Counted from the stretch's first letter, positions 29,800 to 42,887 are shown. The stretch: DNA of 64,000 nt from Acanthamoeba castellanii str. Neff (GCF_000313135.1 NW_004457516.1:3861-67860); one strand, 5' to 3'. The notes: a model not told the origin generated them from the letters alone. Program-made: numbers and translations.

Positions 29800-32666
29800 T
29801 TACACGAGGAAGAGCATCTCGGAGTACTTGGGCAGCGGCCAGAGGGCGTCGTCGATCATCTCCTCGAGCGCATCGCACACGGCTCGCACGTCCCTCATGC
29901 CGCTGCTGATGGCCGGGTGGTAGACGTGCAGCATGCGCTGCGGATCCTCTTCATCCTCGTTCTTCTCCTTGTCGAGCACGCTCTTGAGGGCCTGGGTGGT
30001 GCGCATGAGATCGGCGATGAGGCCGGTCACCTTGGCCACGAGCTGCTTCTGGGGCGCGAGCAGGCCGGCGGCCTCCTTGTCGAGCACCTGGGCCGCGACG
30101 ATGATGGAGTCGGCGACGTTCTTCTGGTACTGGAGGGCGGCGGGCAGGACGTAGTTCTCGGCGAGCTGGACCATGGACTGGCCCTCGATGACGAGGCTCT
30201 TCAGGAAGAACTCGTTGGTGATGTTGCTTCGCGCGTGCTGCTCAGTCTCCGAGAGAACACCCAGCCGGGCGAACATGTCGATGTTCTTCTTGGCCGTGTA
30301 GACGGCGAGGGCCTCGGGCGCCGTGCTCAGGTTGGGCAGGCCGCGCTCCTTGGCGATCTCGGTCCACTCCTCGCTGTAGTTGTTGCCGTTGAAGACGACG
30401 TCGTAGTGCTCCTTGAGGGTGTCGCAGATGACGGCGTTGATGATGTCCTCGCGCTCGTCCTCCTCCGCGGTCGAGATGTTGACCGCGCGGTCCGTCGTGA
30501 AGCCGGCCTCCTTCAGTCGCTTCTCGATCAGGTCGGCGAGGTAGATCAAGCTGTCGGCGATGATCGTGTTGATGGTCGTCACCGGGGTGGCGCAAGTCTG
30601 CGACGATCCCACAGCCCTGAACTCGAACTTGTTGCCTGCACGCAGCCACAGAAGCACACTCCAGATGAGAAAGGTAAAGCCGAGAAAGAATCATAAAACC
30701 AAGCGGTGGGCGTACCCGTGAAGGCGAAGGGCGAGGTCCTGTTCCTGTCGGTGGTGTCGCGGGGAATCTTGGCGATGGAATGGAGCTCCATGATCGTGCT
30801 CACCTTCCTCTTCATGCCCTGGGGCGTACCCACCTCCGGCTTGCCCTGAATAATCGCCTCACACACCTGGACGCGAAGAACTCGTTAGCAACGGTCGCAA
30901 ATAGAGCACACACACACACACACACAACACCACAGTGCACGTACGGCGTTAAGATGGCTGCCCAAGAAGACGGAAATGATGGCGGGAGGAGCCTCGTTGG
31001 CGCCCAGACGGTAGTCATTGCCGGGGACGGTGACGACGGCGCGAAGCAAGTCGCCGTGCAGGTGGACGGCGCGCAGAACGGCCGTGAGGAAGGTGAGGAA
31101 GGTCAGGTTTTGCTCGGGCGTGACGCCCGGGTTGAGCAGGTTCTTGCCGGTGTTGGTCGACATGGACCAGTTGTTGTGCTTGCCCGATCCGTTGATGTAG
31201 GAGAACGGCTTCTCGTGGAGCAGACACACGAGGCCGTGCTTCTTGGCGACGTCCCTCATAATTTCCTGTCGACAAGCAGATCACTGGTCAGTCACACAAC
31301 AAGGCGCGAGTTGACGCACAATATATGGATGGGGGCTCCGCTCACCATGGTAAGCATGTTGTGGTCGCACGCGAGGGTCGACTTCTCGAAGATGGGGGCC
31401 ATCTCATACTGCGAAGGGGCCACTTCGTTGTGCCTGGTCATCGAGGGCACGCCCAGCTCCCACAGCTCCTGGTCGACCTCCTCAAGACAGGCCTGCACCC
31501 TGCGCGGCATCTTGCCGAAGTAGTGCTCCTCCAGCTCCTGGCCCTTGGGCGGCCTCGCACCTGCACGTTGCAACCAGCATCAGAAAACCGTCGCCACCCT
31601 CACACGCCGATCTGGGTCAGGCGTACCGATCAGGGTACGGCCCGTGGCGATAAGATCGGGACGGAGAAGGTAGAATCCCCTGTCGATCAGGAAGAACTCC
31701 TGCTCGGCTCCGAGGGTCGAGTACACACGCTTCACGTCGGTCTCACCCTGATGACACACAGGCACACAACAGTTAGAAAAGCGTGTGCCAGCGCTAACAA
31801 CGCAGCTGGCGGATGGCCCAGAGGCCGCGGCGAAAGCGGGCGGGTCGCCGTACGAGAATGTGGAGCAAGCGAACGGCGGCCTTGGAAAGCACTTCCTCGG
31901 AGCGGATGAGTGGGGTCTTGCTGTCGAGCGCGTCTCCGGTGTAGGAGGAGAAGGCGGTGGGGATGCAGAGGGTGGTGTACTCCGACTGGCCCTTGCTGAT
32001 GCCCTTGCGCAGGAAGGCCGGCGTGTTCATGTCCCACGCCGTGTAGCCGCGGGCCTCGAACGTAGAGCGAATGCCACCGCTGGGGAACGACGACGCGTCG
32101 GGCTCTCCCTTCACCTGCACTCGCCACCATGTACACCACATTAAAAATATATCATAATAACTGAATAATATGTTGAACCTTTCTATTTGAATATGTAAAG
32201 AAAGCAAAAAGGATAAATTAATAAAAAGATACTCGTGGAGTGGGGATCGAACCAAGTTGAAGCCGCCGAACTTGAGATCGATGCCACCGTTCTTGTTGAG
32301 GGAGATGAAGGAGTCGTGCTTCTCGGCGGTGTAGCCGTTCATGGGCTGGAACCAGTGCGTGTAGTGGGTGGCGCCCTGCCTGGTGGCCCACTCCTTCATG
32401 GCAGCGGCCACCTGCTCGGCCACGTCGGAGTCCATCTCGCGCTCGGCCTCGCGCACAGCGATGAGCTTCTTGTAGGTGTACTCGGGCAGCATCTCGCGCA
32501 GCAGCTTATCGCTCAGCACGGCTCTGCCGAACAGCTCCAGCAGCTTGGCCTGCGCCTGCGGTCTACTCGACAGCACTTCGTCCTCATCTCTGGTCTTCTC
32601 CCACGATACCTTCACCAGGCGCTTCTTGTTGTTGAATCGCTGCGCTACACTGTGCGAAAACGACAT
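29800..32666 (-). CDS. glnN: Glutamine synthetase type III
   Basis: ATP-dependent ammonia assimilation to glutamine. This is the large GSIII form (bacteria, cyanobacteria, some protists including Dictyostelium), not the eukaryotic GSII. ATG at 32666 ([15 protein letters not shown]). Motifs: [33 protein letters not shown] joining [13 protein letters not shown], then [10 protein letters not shown] (metal Glu), [47 protein letters not shown] and [15 protein letters not shown]. The C-terminal exon (about 30637-29800) is a helical region specific to type III ([20 protein letters not shown]). About seven exons; no missing motif. A tRNA T-loop lookalike at about 32228-32242 straddles an exon-intron border and is not a tRNA. 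Confidence 0.97.
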
Positions 32667-33334
32667 CTTCTTCTCTAGATCTCTGTGCGTGCGGTGTTGT
32701 TGCTCTACTCTGTTTTGCTCTTAGAATCGATCGTCGTGTGGCGTACAGTACTGTTGACAGCAGCTTGCACACTTCAAGTGGATAGATGTGAAGAAGAAGA
32801 GTAAAATAACGAACTTTGAGTTCTGTGTGTCCGCTCGAGGTCTTGTCTTCGTGCCGGCGCCCAACACTCCGCGGGGTGAGTGGCCCTGCGTGCTTGCGTG
32901 TGCGGCTTGGCGCTTCGGACCGAACGGACGGTCTGGGAAAATTCTCAAGCTCAACCCCCAGACGAGGAGTGACTAAGCGCCATCGCCCGAACATGTCCAC
33001 CCACCTCAACCGGGGGGGTCAGGTTCGACACCGCCGGGGGCTGGGGGAGGAGGAATTGGTTGTCGTTCCCCCTTCGCCTCGAGTCCCGCTCCTCCATCTT
33101 TCATCTTTCATCTTTCATCTTGATGCTGCATTGTGTGCGTGTGTAGTGCAGCGAGTTGCAGAATGATAAAGGGAACGTAGGGGGAGTGAGAAAGCAAGAG
33201 AGAAGAGGAAGAGGAAGGGTTCCAAGTTCGCGCAACAAGAAACAATTTTTCACATTCCAGAATAAATAAATTAAAAGAATGCCTTTTCTGAAGAGAGGCT
33301 TCCACCGAACAGAAGAAGGCGACCGAGGCCCTCT
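32667..33334. other. Gap upstream of glutamine synthetase
   Basis: Holds the glutamine synthetase promoter on the left and the 3' flank of the PX gene on the right. Open frames here have no motif and poor codon use; no gene supported. Confidence 0.5.
33095..33122. repeat. CATCTTT tandem repeat
   Basis: Four head-to-tail copies of a 7-mer in the intergenic gap. Confidence 0.85.
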
Positions 33335-36300
33335 TCACCAGCCCAGGAGCTTGCCCTGTGGAAGGGACGGTGGCACGTCGAAGGGCATCGGCACGGATGG
33401 GTCCTTGACGTCACCAGCCTGAATGGGCGCAAAGAAGCGCAGGATCATTGCTCTGCCCACCTGGGTACAGGTGGAATGAGGGCATCGCTTCAGCAGAGTC
33501 TCCGCGGTGGAAGGCAGTGTGCTCGGCGTACCTTGTGTGCCAAGAAGAGGTGCACGAACGAAGAGATGCCGGCGATGTACTTCTTCATCTCCGCCGCACG
33601 CTTGTCGGCGTTCTTCTCCTTGGGCTTGACGAACTTCTTGGCCGGTGGCAGGGGATAAGGCAGCTGGTTGATGGTCTTCACCTGCAAGTTGCCAGCCGAA
33701 CGGGCAGCATCAGCGTTAGTGGCTGTGCGCGCCCTACTTCTTTGGCGGCGCCAGAGGTGGAAAGGTGCAGTACGTAGTGGTTCGTCCAGGCGTCGAATGC
33801 CTGGAACTGGCCGTACGGCCGCTTGATGATCCACTGGGCATTGCCCCACTTGACCTCGATCGTGCACAAGAAGAACCTGCACGACACCCCCTCATCAGAA
33901 ACCACACCCGAGCGAGATGGAGATGGGTGAGTGAGTCGCTGGCCAGGGAGCATAGGTACCGATCAACCTCGGAGGTAAAGATGACTTGCGAAAGCAGGAC
34001 GAAGGAGATGGTGGTGTTGATGCCCTCAAACGAGTTTTGCCGTTCGCTGGCGGCCTCCTTCTCCTTGCTGACTTCTACCGGTGGAAGCGGCTTGGCGGCC
34101 TGTTGTGGAAACGGCGATGGCCTGTGTCCGTACCCCGGCGAGGGTGTCGCTGTGACCGCGGAGGGTGACGACTGACTACTCGCCACCGGCGGAGGCAAGG
34201 GCTTGTTCGGCATCTTTCTCGCCGGCGCTGCCGCGGCTTGAGCAAGCGTACACGGCTTGCTCTGCGCTGGCGGCACTGCGGGCGGCGCTCTTCGTTGCGT
34301 CGACAGGCTGGGCTCTGCGTGCGGATAGGGCGAATGAGGAGTGTATGGGGAGACGGAGCATTGTCTGACTGAGCGTGAGGCATACCAGATTGGGCCAGTG
34401 GGCCGTAGGCTCCGTTGCTGTGTGGAGCTGGCGGCAATCGCTTGGGTGCCGTTGTGAGGTCTGCTCCACAACCATCAAAGCGTAAGCGCGGCAGAACGAG
34501 GGGCTCGGTGTAACTATGTTCAGGTACCGATTGTTGTTGCGGCCTGTGGCGCGGGCATTGCCGGAGACTCGCGGATTGGCGGCACAGATGCTGGATGCCC
34601 ATCGAGCGAGTGAGACAAGCAAGGGCAACAGATCGCGCGTGATCACAGGAAAGAGTCGAGAAACACACCGGCGATGGGCCTGGGCGCAATCGTAGGCCTC
34701 TCCGCGGCCTTCGGCGCTGCCTGCTCGGCGGGCTTGGGCGGAACAAAAGCTGGAGAAAGATGAGTTAGGAATGTCGCGAACGAAGGGCATTCAATAGACC
34801 ATTACCTTGCACCAGCTTACCGGGCGCAGCCTGGTAGGTCGCCATCGGTCGACCTACAGCGCAACAAGAGGCGATTAGCCCAAACTCTGTGGGCTGTTTT
34901 CGCAGAGTGCCTGTTGGTACCTGTACTTGATGGCTCCGATTGCTGGGTCCCGACACCAGTAGGGGCTGGTCGAGGCCGGTCACCTAGCGGGGTCGCAGCT
35001 GGAGCTCCGCGTGCAGGCGGTGAGCTTGCTGTTGGTGCAGGAGCAGGAGCAGGAGCAGGAGTGGCCGGCGCTTCAACGTGTACGGTTGGCGTGGCTGGCG
35101 CAAAGTAAACGCGGTGAGCCAAAGGCATGACCACCAATGTTCAGGGGCGCGCATACCAGCCGGTGGCCTCTTCTTTGGAGGGCAAGGCAGCGGCTTGGCC
35201 GCGTACTCGGGTGGCACCTCATCAAGCACTACTTCTTTCGGCGGGGCCGATGCGCTCGCATGATCCTGGTCGTCGCGTCAGCACATCAACTCCATGAACG
35301 ACCATAGAATGAAGCTGTACCTCGGGTTCAGCTGTTGTGGGCGTGCTATCGGCAGATCGCGGAGAAGGAGTAAGGGAGGCGAGCGTGGGAGGTGGTCGAG
35401 CAGGAGGTGCAGAGAACGAGGGAGAAGACGCGGAAGATGAGAGGTCGGGTCGCTTTGGCGGGGCGACTGGCCTAGAAAAGGGTTTCCCGGGTGTCGATGT
35501 TGCAGCCGCAGTGGCCGATGTTGAAGATGATGAAGTCGCGGCCTGGGGAGGGTTGTGCTGATTGAATGGGAGGGAGCTCGAGCGGCGGTGAGCGGAAGGC
35601 GAGTCCGGGGGGCGTGGGCTCAAGGCACCGCTTCCCGATTGCTTCTCACTGCCACCAGAACAAGTCCATTAAAACATGCCAAGTGCGAAGAGCGAAAGAA
35701 CGAAAGCGAAGGCCAAAAGAACGAAAAGCGAGCTTGGGAAATGATGATGAAGTTACTACCTGGCGCTGGTTGAGAGAACTGGCGGTCCCGTGCGCGGGGA
35801 CGGTGTGTTAGTTGCCACCTTCAGGTGTTCATGCGTCCCCTTCTCCTCCGCGTGGTGTGGCTGGGGCTGTGGTTGGGGCGGGAGCGCGGGGAGCGCGATG
35901 GTTGGCGGGACACTCGAATAGGAATCGCGCGGCGTCAGCTCTGCCGGTTCCAAGTACGTGAACTCGCTGCTGGTGCACGTCGACAGGCCTGGTGCGGACG
36001 CCGACGATGGGTAGCTACCATCGTATGCCGTCGTCGTGGTAGTGGTGGGAGTCGTGCCGGCTGAGCGGGGGCGCGGTGGCAGTGCGGGCTGCGGGGGTGC
36101 GGGCGACAGGGACGAGGAGGAGGAAGACGGCAAGGGGGGCGATGGCTGAGGCTCGAGCGCCCCCGGCGGGAGCCAGCCCTCAGAGGACTGCGACGGTGGT
36201 GGGCAGGCGTCGTAGTAGGACGACGAACTCGAGCCTGGCGGCGGGGGGCGAGGGGGAGAGGCTTGCATCTGCATCTGCGGAGGCGGTGGCTGCTGCTGAT

Positions 36301-36613
36301 AGGGAGGCGGGGCGTAGAGGGCTGCAGGGGGCGGTTGCTGGTGCGGCTGCGGCGAGTAGTGGGGTGGCGGCGAGTAGTGAGGTGGTGGCTGGTGGTGGGA
36401 GATGGGAGGACCGAGGGCGTAGGAGGTGTAGGGTGCCGGGTAGGGCGACTGTGAATACTGGACTGCTGCTGGCCGCGGCGGGAGCTGCAGCGGCGACGCG
36501 GGGCCGTAGGGGGTGGCGAAGGGAAGAGGGGGAGCACCCACCCCGACCGGCCTGCCTCCACCTCCACCCGAGTAGTTCAACGCCGTCCGGTTGGGCAAGG
36601 GCGGTGCGGCCAT
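33335..36613 (-). CDS. Proline-rich protein with C-terminal PX domain
   Basis: Likely phosphoinositide-binding trafficking or cytoskeletal adaptor. ATG at 36613 (MAAPPLPNRTALNYSGGGGG). The first 700 or so residues are Pro/Ser/Gln-rich and disordered, with many SH3-type PxxP stretches (PPHYSPPPHYSPQPHQQPPP, PVAPPKRPDLSSS, AAKPLPCPPKKRPPAG). Exons from about 34060 to 33335 form a PX domain: ISFVLLSQV, then FFLCTIEVKWGNAQWIIKRP, YGQFQAFDAWTNHYVL, KTINQLPYPLPPAKKF (the conserved P-x-x-P loop), AAEMKKYIAGISSFVHLFLA, and RAMILRFF. The basic residues of the loop and of RPYGQF correspond to lipid-contacting positions, judged by eye only. TGA at 33335-33337. Exon structure of the Pro-rich half is approximate. 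Confidence 0.75.
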
Positions 36614-37296
36614 GCTGCTTGACGTTGGCCTTAACTTGTCCTTCGTGTCTCTGTGTTGCCGCAAGCTCGGCTCAAGGTTGAGGCACCAGGTCACCCACCC
36701 ACAAGCTGGGAGTGGAAGAACGAAGGACAATTCAAAACAATTTTATAAAATATCGAAATTGTTGTGGAATGTGGCGAGGAATGTGACTGTTCGCACAAGA
36801 GGCAGTTTCGCGGTGATTTCGGCAGGACCTGCATGGGGGGAGTTTCCGGGTAGACTGCAGAACCTGTCGGCCAAGCTCAAGCGCGGTGTGGCCCCCCTGA
36901 GCTGCGGAATAGCACACGAGTGGGATGGGGGGGGGGAGGATGGAGGGTGACGTCCTCTCTGCTTTCTTCTTTGTTTCACACCTAGATAGACACAGCCAAT
37001 TCTATTCTCTGGTTTATCTTCCTTTTTCACTTGTTTTCGAAGTTGTACTGTAGTGAGCACCGCAGCAAGGCCTTACCTACACCCACAACCGCCACATACA
37101 GAACCCTTGAACCCAAAGACATCCCCAGGTACTCCTCCTCTTCCCCCCTCCTCTGTTCGTTTTGTGTGCGCTGGCAGACCATCTTTCCTCCATTCTCTGC
37201 TTCTCTCCTCATCTTTGTATGGACCACGGCCCCATGTGGTCACCTTCGCCTCATCTTCACCGCCCGCACCAGACGAAGACCACGACAAGTCACGCC
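36614..37296. promoter_or_regulatory. Divergent region, PX gene / DIL gene
   Basis: 683 bp between divergent start codons. The centre (36720-36780) is A/T-rich; the right third is pyrimidine-rich (CTCCTCTTCCCCCCTCCTCT) like the 5' leaders of other genes here. No coding signal. Confidence 0.45.
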
Positions 37297-40200
37297 ATGG
37301 CGACGTCGGAGGCACACCGAGCACCGTCGACCACCCCCAGTTCTGGAGACTGGGACGATGACAGTGCGTCCTCCTCTTCCGAACTGGTCCTCACTCGGGC
37401 CGGAAGCGATACCAACCTCGTCCCCCGATCGTACCCTCTCCCTCTCTCATTCTCTTTCGTTCTTTTCTTCGCTTTCGTTCTTTTAGCTCCGTATGCTGAT
37501 GGGGTGGAGCGGACCACAGGGCGAAAAGCGAGGAGACGGTGATCAACCTGAAGAGCCTGTCCAACAGCGACCCGCGGCGCAAGGAAATCCTGGCGCTCGC
37601 ATCCGAGTACAAGAATGCGCAGCGCGCCTACAAGGAGCTGAAGAAGCGAGAGGGCGAGACGAGCAAGGAGGTCGACCGCATACGCGACGAGCTGCGCGAG
37701 CGGACCAACAAACTGCAGGCGAAGGAGGAGAAGGAGCGGAGGAGCGGAAAGGAGTACAAGGGACGCAAGAAGAAGGGCCTCGACAAGGCGCGCCAAAGGT
37801 CGCGCGAGATGCAGCGCATGTACGAGGACAGCACGCTCATGCTCAGGCGTCTGCATGCCGAAGTCAAGGAGACAGCCGTGCGACTCAACGAAAAGGGCAA
37901 CATGGTACCTGTCGACACGCCACTGCTGTTCGTCACCCTGCATGATGAGTGCACTCACAGTGTTGTTTTCTTTTCTCTCCACCAGCTCAGGGAATTATGG
38001 CAGAACCGGGGAAGACCCAAGGAGCTGCCCCCGGTACCCCCGCGCAAACCTCAGCAGGATGGACCCGCTTCGACCCTGTCCACAGTGCGTGCTTTCATTC
38101 CAGGCGCATTCCACACACACAACACACACACAACACACACACTCACACGACCTGAGCTCATTTTGTGATGGTTGTGCAGCCTTCGCCGGTGTATTCGTTC
38201 GAGAGCAGCGCGAGCAGCGATCAAGAGCTGGAGAGGGCGAGCCGCGAACACGACGAGGCCTATGAGCGCGCTCGCGAGGAGGCCCGCATCAACCGCATCG
38301 AGAAGGCTCGCGCCCGGTTCCGGTCGGCCGTGATCAAGGAAGACGACGCCCATGCCGACACCCTGCACCGCGAAGCCGCCGCCGCCCCCTTTCTCTCGTC
38401 CCCGCAGCTCTCCGTTCCCGCCCAGAGCCCCCAGCCCGAGCCTGGACCCGAGACCGGCCGCGGGCGGTCCAGATCGATCCTCGACATGCAGAAGCGGCTG
38501 GGCCTGGTCCCGGCCTCGCCGGCCGCCACGCCCGTCGCAGTCCCGCACAGCGGCGGCGCCGGTAGCGGAGACGGCGATGACGAAGAGCGAAGGAAGAAGG
38601 AGGAGATTCCTGGCGCGACTTCAGAAGGGCCACGGTGTGTCGTTCATGCCGTTCAGCATGCAGCGCGGGATGGAGGAGCGCGAGCAGCGCGAGAAGCGCG
38701 AGACGGCGGTGGTGGCGCACCCGTCGCGTCTTTCCGGCGGCGATGTGGAGAGCGGACCCCGGACGTCGGCGATGCAGACGGCCGAGGGGCGGCTGACCTA
38801 CCACCAGCGGCCCATGCAGGCGGGCAAGAGGCGGCCGTCGGCCCTGAGCCGCCGGGAGCGCAGCCGAACCAACGAGCGAGCAGGCGACGGACTCGCAGAA
38901 CCGCAGCAGCACCAGGCGGCGATGGTCCACGAAACGCTGGTCGACGAGGCCCATGAGGAGCAGAAGGAGGAGGCCGTTGAAGAGGAGCCGGCAGTGGTCA
39001 TAATGAGTGAGGAGCAGGTCGAGCAGGAGGCCGAGAAGATGCGCGCCGACCTCAAAGAGGAGATGCGGCTTAAGAGGGAGCGGCGGCAGAGCCGAGAGCG
39101 CGACGCCATCGCCGCTGTGGCCGCGGCCGCCGTTGGCCCTGCATCTCCGAGACGTCACGCCGACGAGGCCGAAGAGAAGGAGAAGGCCAAGGAGGAGGAA
39201 CGGCCGGCCAAGCCTCAGCGTACGACCGCGGCCGAGCAGAGGGCCGAGAAGAGGGCGCGTGCTCGTGCGGCGCGGGAGACTGATCTGCGCGAGGAGAAGG
39301 AGATGGCGCTGCGCGAGCTGCAGACGCTGATCGAGGAGAACGACAAGCTGCTCCGCGAGATGGAGCAGAAGGAGCGCGAGCGCGACAGGGAGAGACGGGC
39401 GGACAAGGAGGCGGAGGCCTTCCTTACGCGCAAGCTCGAGGCCGGGCGCCTGGAGGCGGCCGAGCTGAGGGCCACGATCGGGACCCTCCAGAGCGAGCTC
39501 CACCACCTGCGCCAGCGGCTCGACGCCGAGAGCGACCAGTCCCGGAGCGTCGACGAGCAGCGCCTGCGCGAGCTTGTTGCGCTCCAGACCGACAAGGCCG
39601 CGCTCGAGGCTGAGCTTGCAGATGTGCGCCGCACGCTCGACGCCACCCGAGCCGAGCTCGACGCCATCCGGCAGCGCACCGAGGCCCGCGAACAAGAGCG
39701 CGAGCCCCAGATAGAGCGGCTCGAGGCCCAGATCGCCGACCTGCGGGCCGCGCAGGGCGAGGCGGAGATGGCGATGGCCGAGGAGCGCCAGGCCAAGGCC
39801 GAGCTCGAGCGGCTCCTGGAGGGCGCGCGCATGGAGGCCGAAGAGAACAAGCGTCACGGGGAGAACGAGGTGCGCGAGCGCGAGGCGCGGCTCGAGCGGC
39901 GCGAGCTCGAGTTTGCCGAGGTGACGGCCGGCTCAAGGACAAGATCCGCGAAATGAAGGCCGTGCGCCAGGCCTACCTCGACGAGAAGCAGCAGTTCGAG
40001 GCCGAGCGCTCGCGCACCCTTGAGACCGTGGTGAGCGAGCAGGAGGACCTCTACGCCAAGGACAAGGAGATCGATGAGCTGCGCGAACAGCTGCGCCGGG
40101 AGCGAGAGGAGCGCGAGCGCGCCGTGAACGAGGAGCCTGGCCGCCGTGGGGCGCGAGCGCGACGAGAAGGAGCGCCAGCTGGGCCTCGTCGGCCTCCAGC

Positions 40201-42887
40201 TGCAGAAGGCCAAAAAGACCAAGCACGAGCGCAAGCAGGAGCTGGCCCGGCTGACCGACCAGCTGGCCGGGCTTGCTGCCGAGCAAACGCAGTGGATTGA
40301 AGCGCGCGCGCAGGTGGAGGAGGAGCTGGACCGGGAGCGCAAGGCGCGCGCCGGGCTCGAGACGCGGGTCAAGCAGCTCGAGGAGGAGAAGGTGGTGAGC
40401 GATGAGGTAGTGAAGCGGGCGAGCCAGCGCATGGAGAAGCAGAAGCGCGAGGCCGAGGAGCTGCTCGAGCGCGAACGTGACGAGAAGCGACGACTGAGCG
40501 AGGCCCTCGAGTTCGAGCGACAGCGCGCGGCCAAGCTCGAGCGCGAGCGGGAGGAGCGGGAGCAGCTGGAGGCCCAGCGGCAGAGGGAGCGGATCGAGGG
40601 CGGCGAGCGGCAGAGCCAGGAGGAGGCGCGGCTGCGCGACGAGCTCGAGGCGGAGCGCCGTGGCCGCGATACGCTGTTGGCCGAGCACGAGAAGGAGCTG
40701 GGCCGGTTCAAGGCCCTCGCGCAGGACCTGGACCGGGAGCGCGCCGAGCGCGAGCGGGCGCAGGCCGAGCTCGATCGGGAACGCGAGGAGCGCGAGAAGC
40801 TGCAGAGCGAGAAGGCGAGCCTCGTGGCGCTGATCGAGATCGAGCGCCGGCGAGCCACCGACCAGAAGGCCGCCGACGAGGCGCTGCAGCGCGAGCGCGA
40901 CCACGAGGCCCGCGAGCGGAGTGAGATGGCCGAGCGGGCCAGGCGCGAGCGCGAGGCGCTGCAGAAGGAGCTCAGGGACCGTGACGAGGCCATCACGCTC
41001 AAGAAGGAGAAGACGAAGCTGTTGCGCCAGAAGATCCTGGTGCTGATGGAGGAGAACCAGCGCATCAAAGACGGGTCGCGGCGCGATCGGGAGCGCGACA
41101 AGGTCGAGCGCGAGCGCAAGCGCGACGAGGAGTCGAAGCGGTCGCGCGAGGAGAAGGAGCGCGAGCGGGAGGAGCGGGAGCGGATCAGGAAGGAGAAGGA
41201 GAAGGAGGTGCAGGAGAAGGAGCGCATCCGGAAGGAGAAGCAGATCGAGGTCGAGGAGAAGGAGAAGCTGCGACGCGAGATGGAGCGCGAGCGGGCGGAG
41301 AAGGAGAAGCTGCAGCGCCGGAAGGAGCAGGAGCTGGACGAGCTCCGACGGGACCTGCAGGAGAAGGAGATCATCGAGAAGAACATCTACTGTGCCGACG
41401 CCAATGCCTACTGCGCTGGTGGTATGTGATAACCCACACACACGCCATTCCATTCATTCCTTCACATTCCCCGCTTGATGGTGTGAGTGCAGACGTGCCG
41501 CGAGCGGCGCTGGATCTCCACACGTACCTGGTGCAATACGACGGCACGCCGGCCCAGAAGGCCAGCTTCGTGCGCAAGGTCACCACCGCGATTAGTACCT
41601 CGATCCAGGTACACTCCTCCTCTTCGCACTTCGTTCTCCCCCCCCCAAGGAGTGCCTCATCGCATTTCGTTCTTTAGAGGGAAGCAGAAGACGCGGAGAT
41701 GCAGAGCTTCTGGCTGTCGTACGTTGCCACGCTGTCGCACATGGCCCACGGGCAGGGCGACATCGAATCCAAGCCGGGCCTGCCGGGCCGCGATGTGGCC
41801 AAGGACCTGCGCAACACGGTCGTCACCCGCAGCGTCAAGGACCGCGGCATCGTCTCGCGGTTCTGGGTCGAGAGCGAGCGGCGCAACCTGAGCCGCGACG
41901 AAGTCAAGCGCGTACTGCTCGAGGCCCTCGAGAAGGAGAAGGCCAACGGCAACGGCAACGAGCTTGCGCCGCTCATGCTGCTCGAGCTCGAGGTGGTGAT
42001 GCTCGACACCCTGGTCAACCTGCTCGACGCCGCCATGGCCCTGCTCGCGCCCGTGCTGGTGCCGGCCATCATGGAGTACCGCCCGTTCCTGTCGCGCCGG
42101 AAGAGCATGGTGCGCCGCGAGCGCGAGAAGGACAAGCGACGGCGGCCCACGCCTCAGCCCGACGGCGGTGACGAGGAGGGACCCAAGGTCTCGCCCGAGC
42201 AGGTGACCCACCAGCTCAAGGCCTTCCTCCAGATAGTCCAAAAGAAGAAGTGCGTTTCCAGTGTCGTGTCATGTGTGTCGTGTTGTACGTCTGTGCTGAC
42301 GCGAGGGACAGGCTGTACGCGAGCGTGGTGCAGGTGATCTTCGAAGACTTGGCCCACGCGATCAACGCTCACCTGTTCAACACGCTGGTCCAGCGCGGAG
42401 AGCTGTGCACATCGGCCATCGGCTTCCAGATCAAGTTCGGCCTGTCGCCCCTGCGCGAGTGGCTCTTCGCCGCCAGCCTGGCCGACCCGGCCCGCGTGCG
42501 GGACTGTCTGGGGCACATCGAGGAGGCGGCCAACGTGCTGGTGGTGGACAAGCGCCTGTTCACCAGCGAGAAGGACGTCAAGGACATCTTCCAGCTGCTC
42601 AACCCCGTCCAGATCCTCCACTTCCTCTCCGCCTTCCGTACTGACGAGTACGTCCGCACCTTTTATCTTGTGTGCGGTGTGTGCGGTTGGGTGTGTGCGT
42701 GTGCGTGTGCGGTCACTAACTTTTTTTCGTGGTGGTTTGGTCGGGCAGGGAGTCGGAGATGGTCCCACAGGAGTCGCTGCAGGCGGTGCGGCATACGATC
42801 GCTCGAGCGAATGAACGGACGGGCATGCTGCGCCTCAAGCTCGACCCACACACCAGCCCACTCCCGCCGCCTTCTTCGTCCTCTTGA
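37297..42887 (+). CDS. Coiled-coil protein with C-terminal DIL (dilute) domain, no motor
   Basis: Probable cargo adaptor or scaffold. ATG at 37297 (MATSEAHRAPSTTPSSGDWD). Exon 2 starts the first coiled coil (INLKSLSNSDPRRKEILALA). A Pro-rich linker follows (RPKELPPVPPRKPQQ). About 850 residues of Glu/Arg/Leu-rich coiled coil fill one long exon, 38180 to about 41420. The last exons form a globular helical domain: LHTYLVQYDGTPAQKASFVR, FWLSYVATLSHMAHG, LFNTLVQRGELCTSAIGFQI and LREWLFAASL, then VLVVDKR and LLNPVQILHFL. This is the DIL domain known from myosin V tails. No myosin head, IQ motif or upstream motor exon is present between 36.6 and 38 kb. The reading frame changes near 38582-38613, 39921-39929 and 40130-40137; see findings. 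TGA 42885-42887. Confidence 0.75.
38107..38149. repeat. CA-type microsatellite in DIL-gene intron
   Basis: ACACACAA/ACACAC units between exons ending ASTLST and starting PSPVYSFES. Confidence 0.85.

Noticed and set aside
32225..32250. tRNA B-box-like string (GGGGATCGAACC) on the minus strand
   Set aside because: It spans the 5' splice site of a glutamine synthetase exon (FNLV then GTTCGA) and has no cloverleaf.
32816..33166. Open frame in the gap upstream of glutamine synthetase
   Set aside because: No motif, and it runs into the CATCTTT repeat; treated as non-coding.
39854..41453. Very long antisense open frames (about 500 codons, Ser/Arg- or Leu-rich) opposite the coiled-coil exon
   Set aside because: Mirror frames of a GAG/CTC-type coiled-coil exon; low-complexity composition and no domain.
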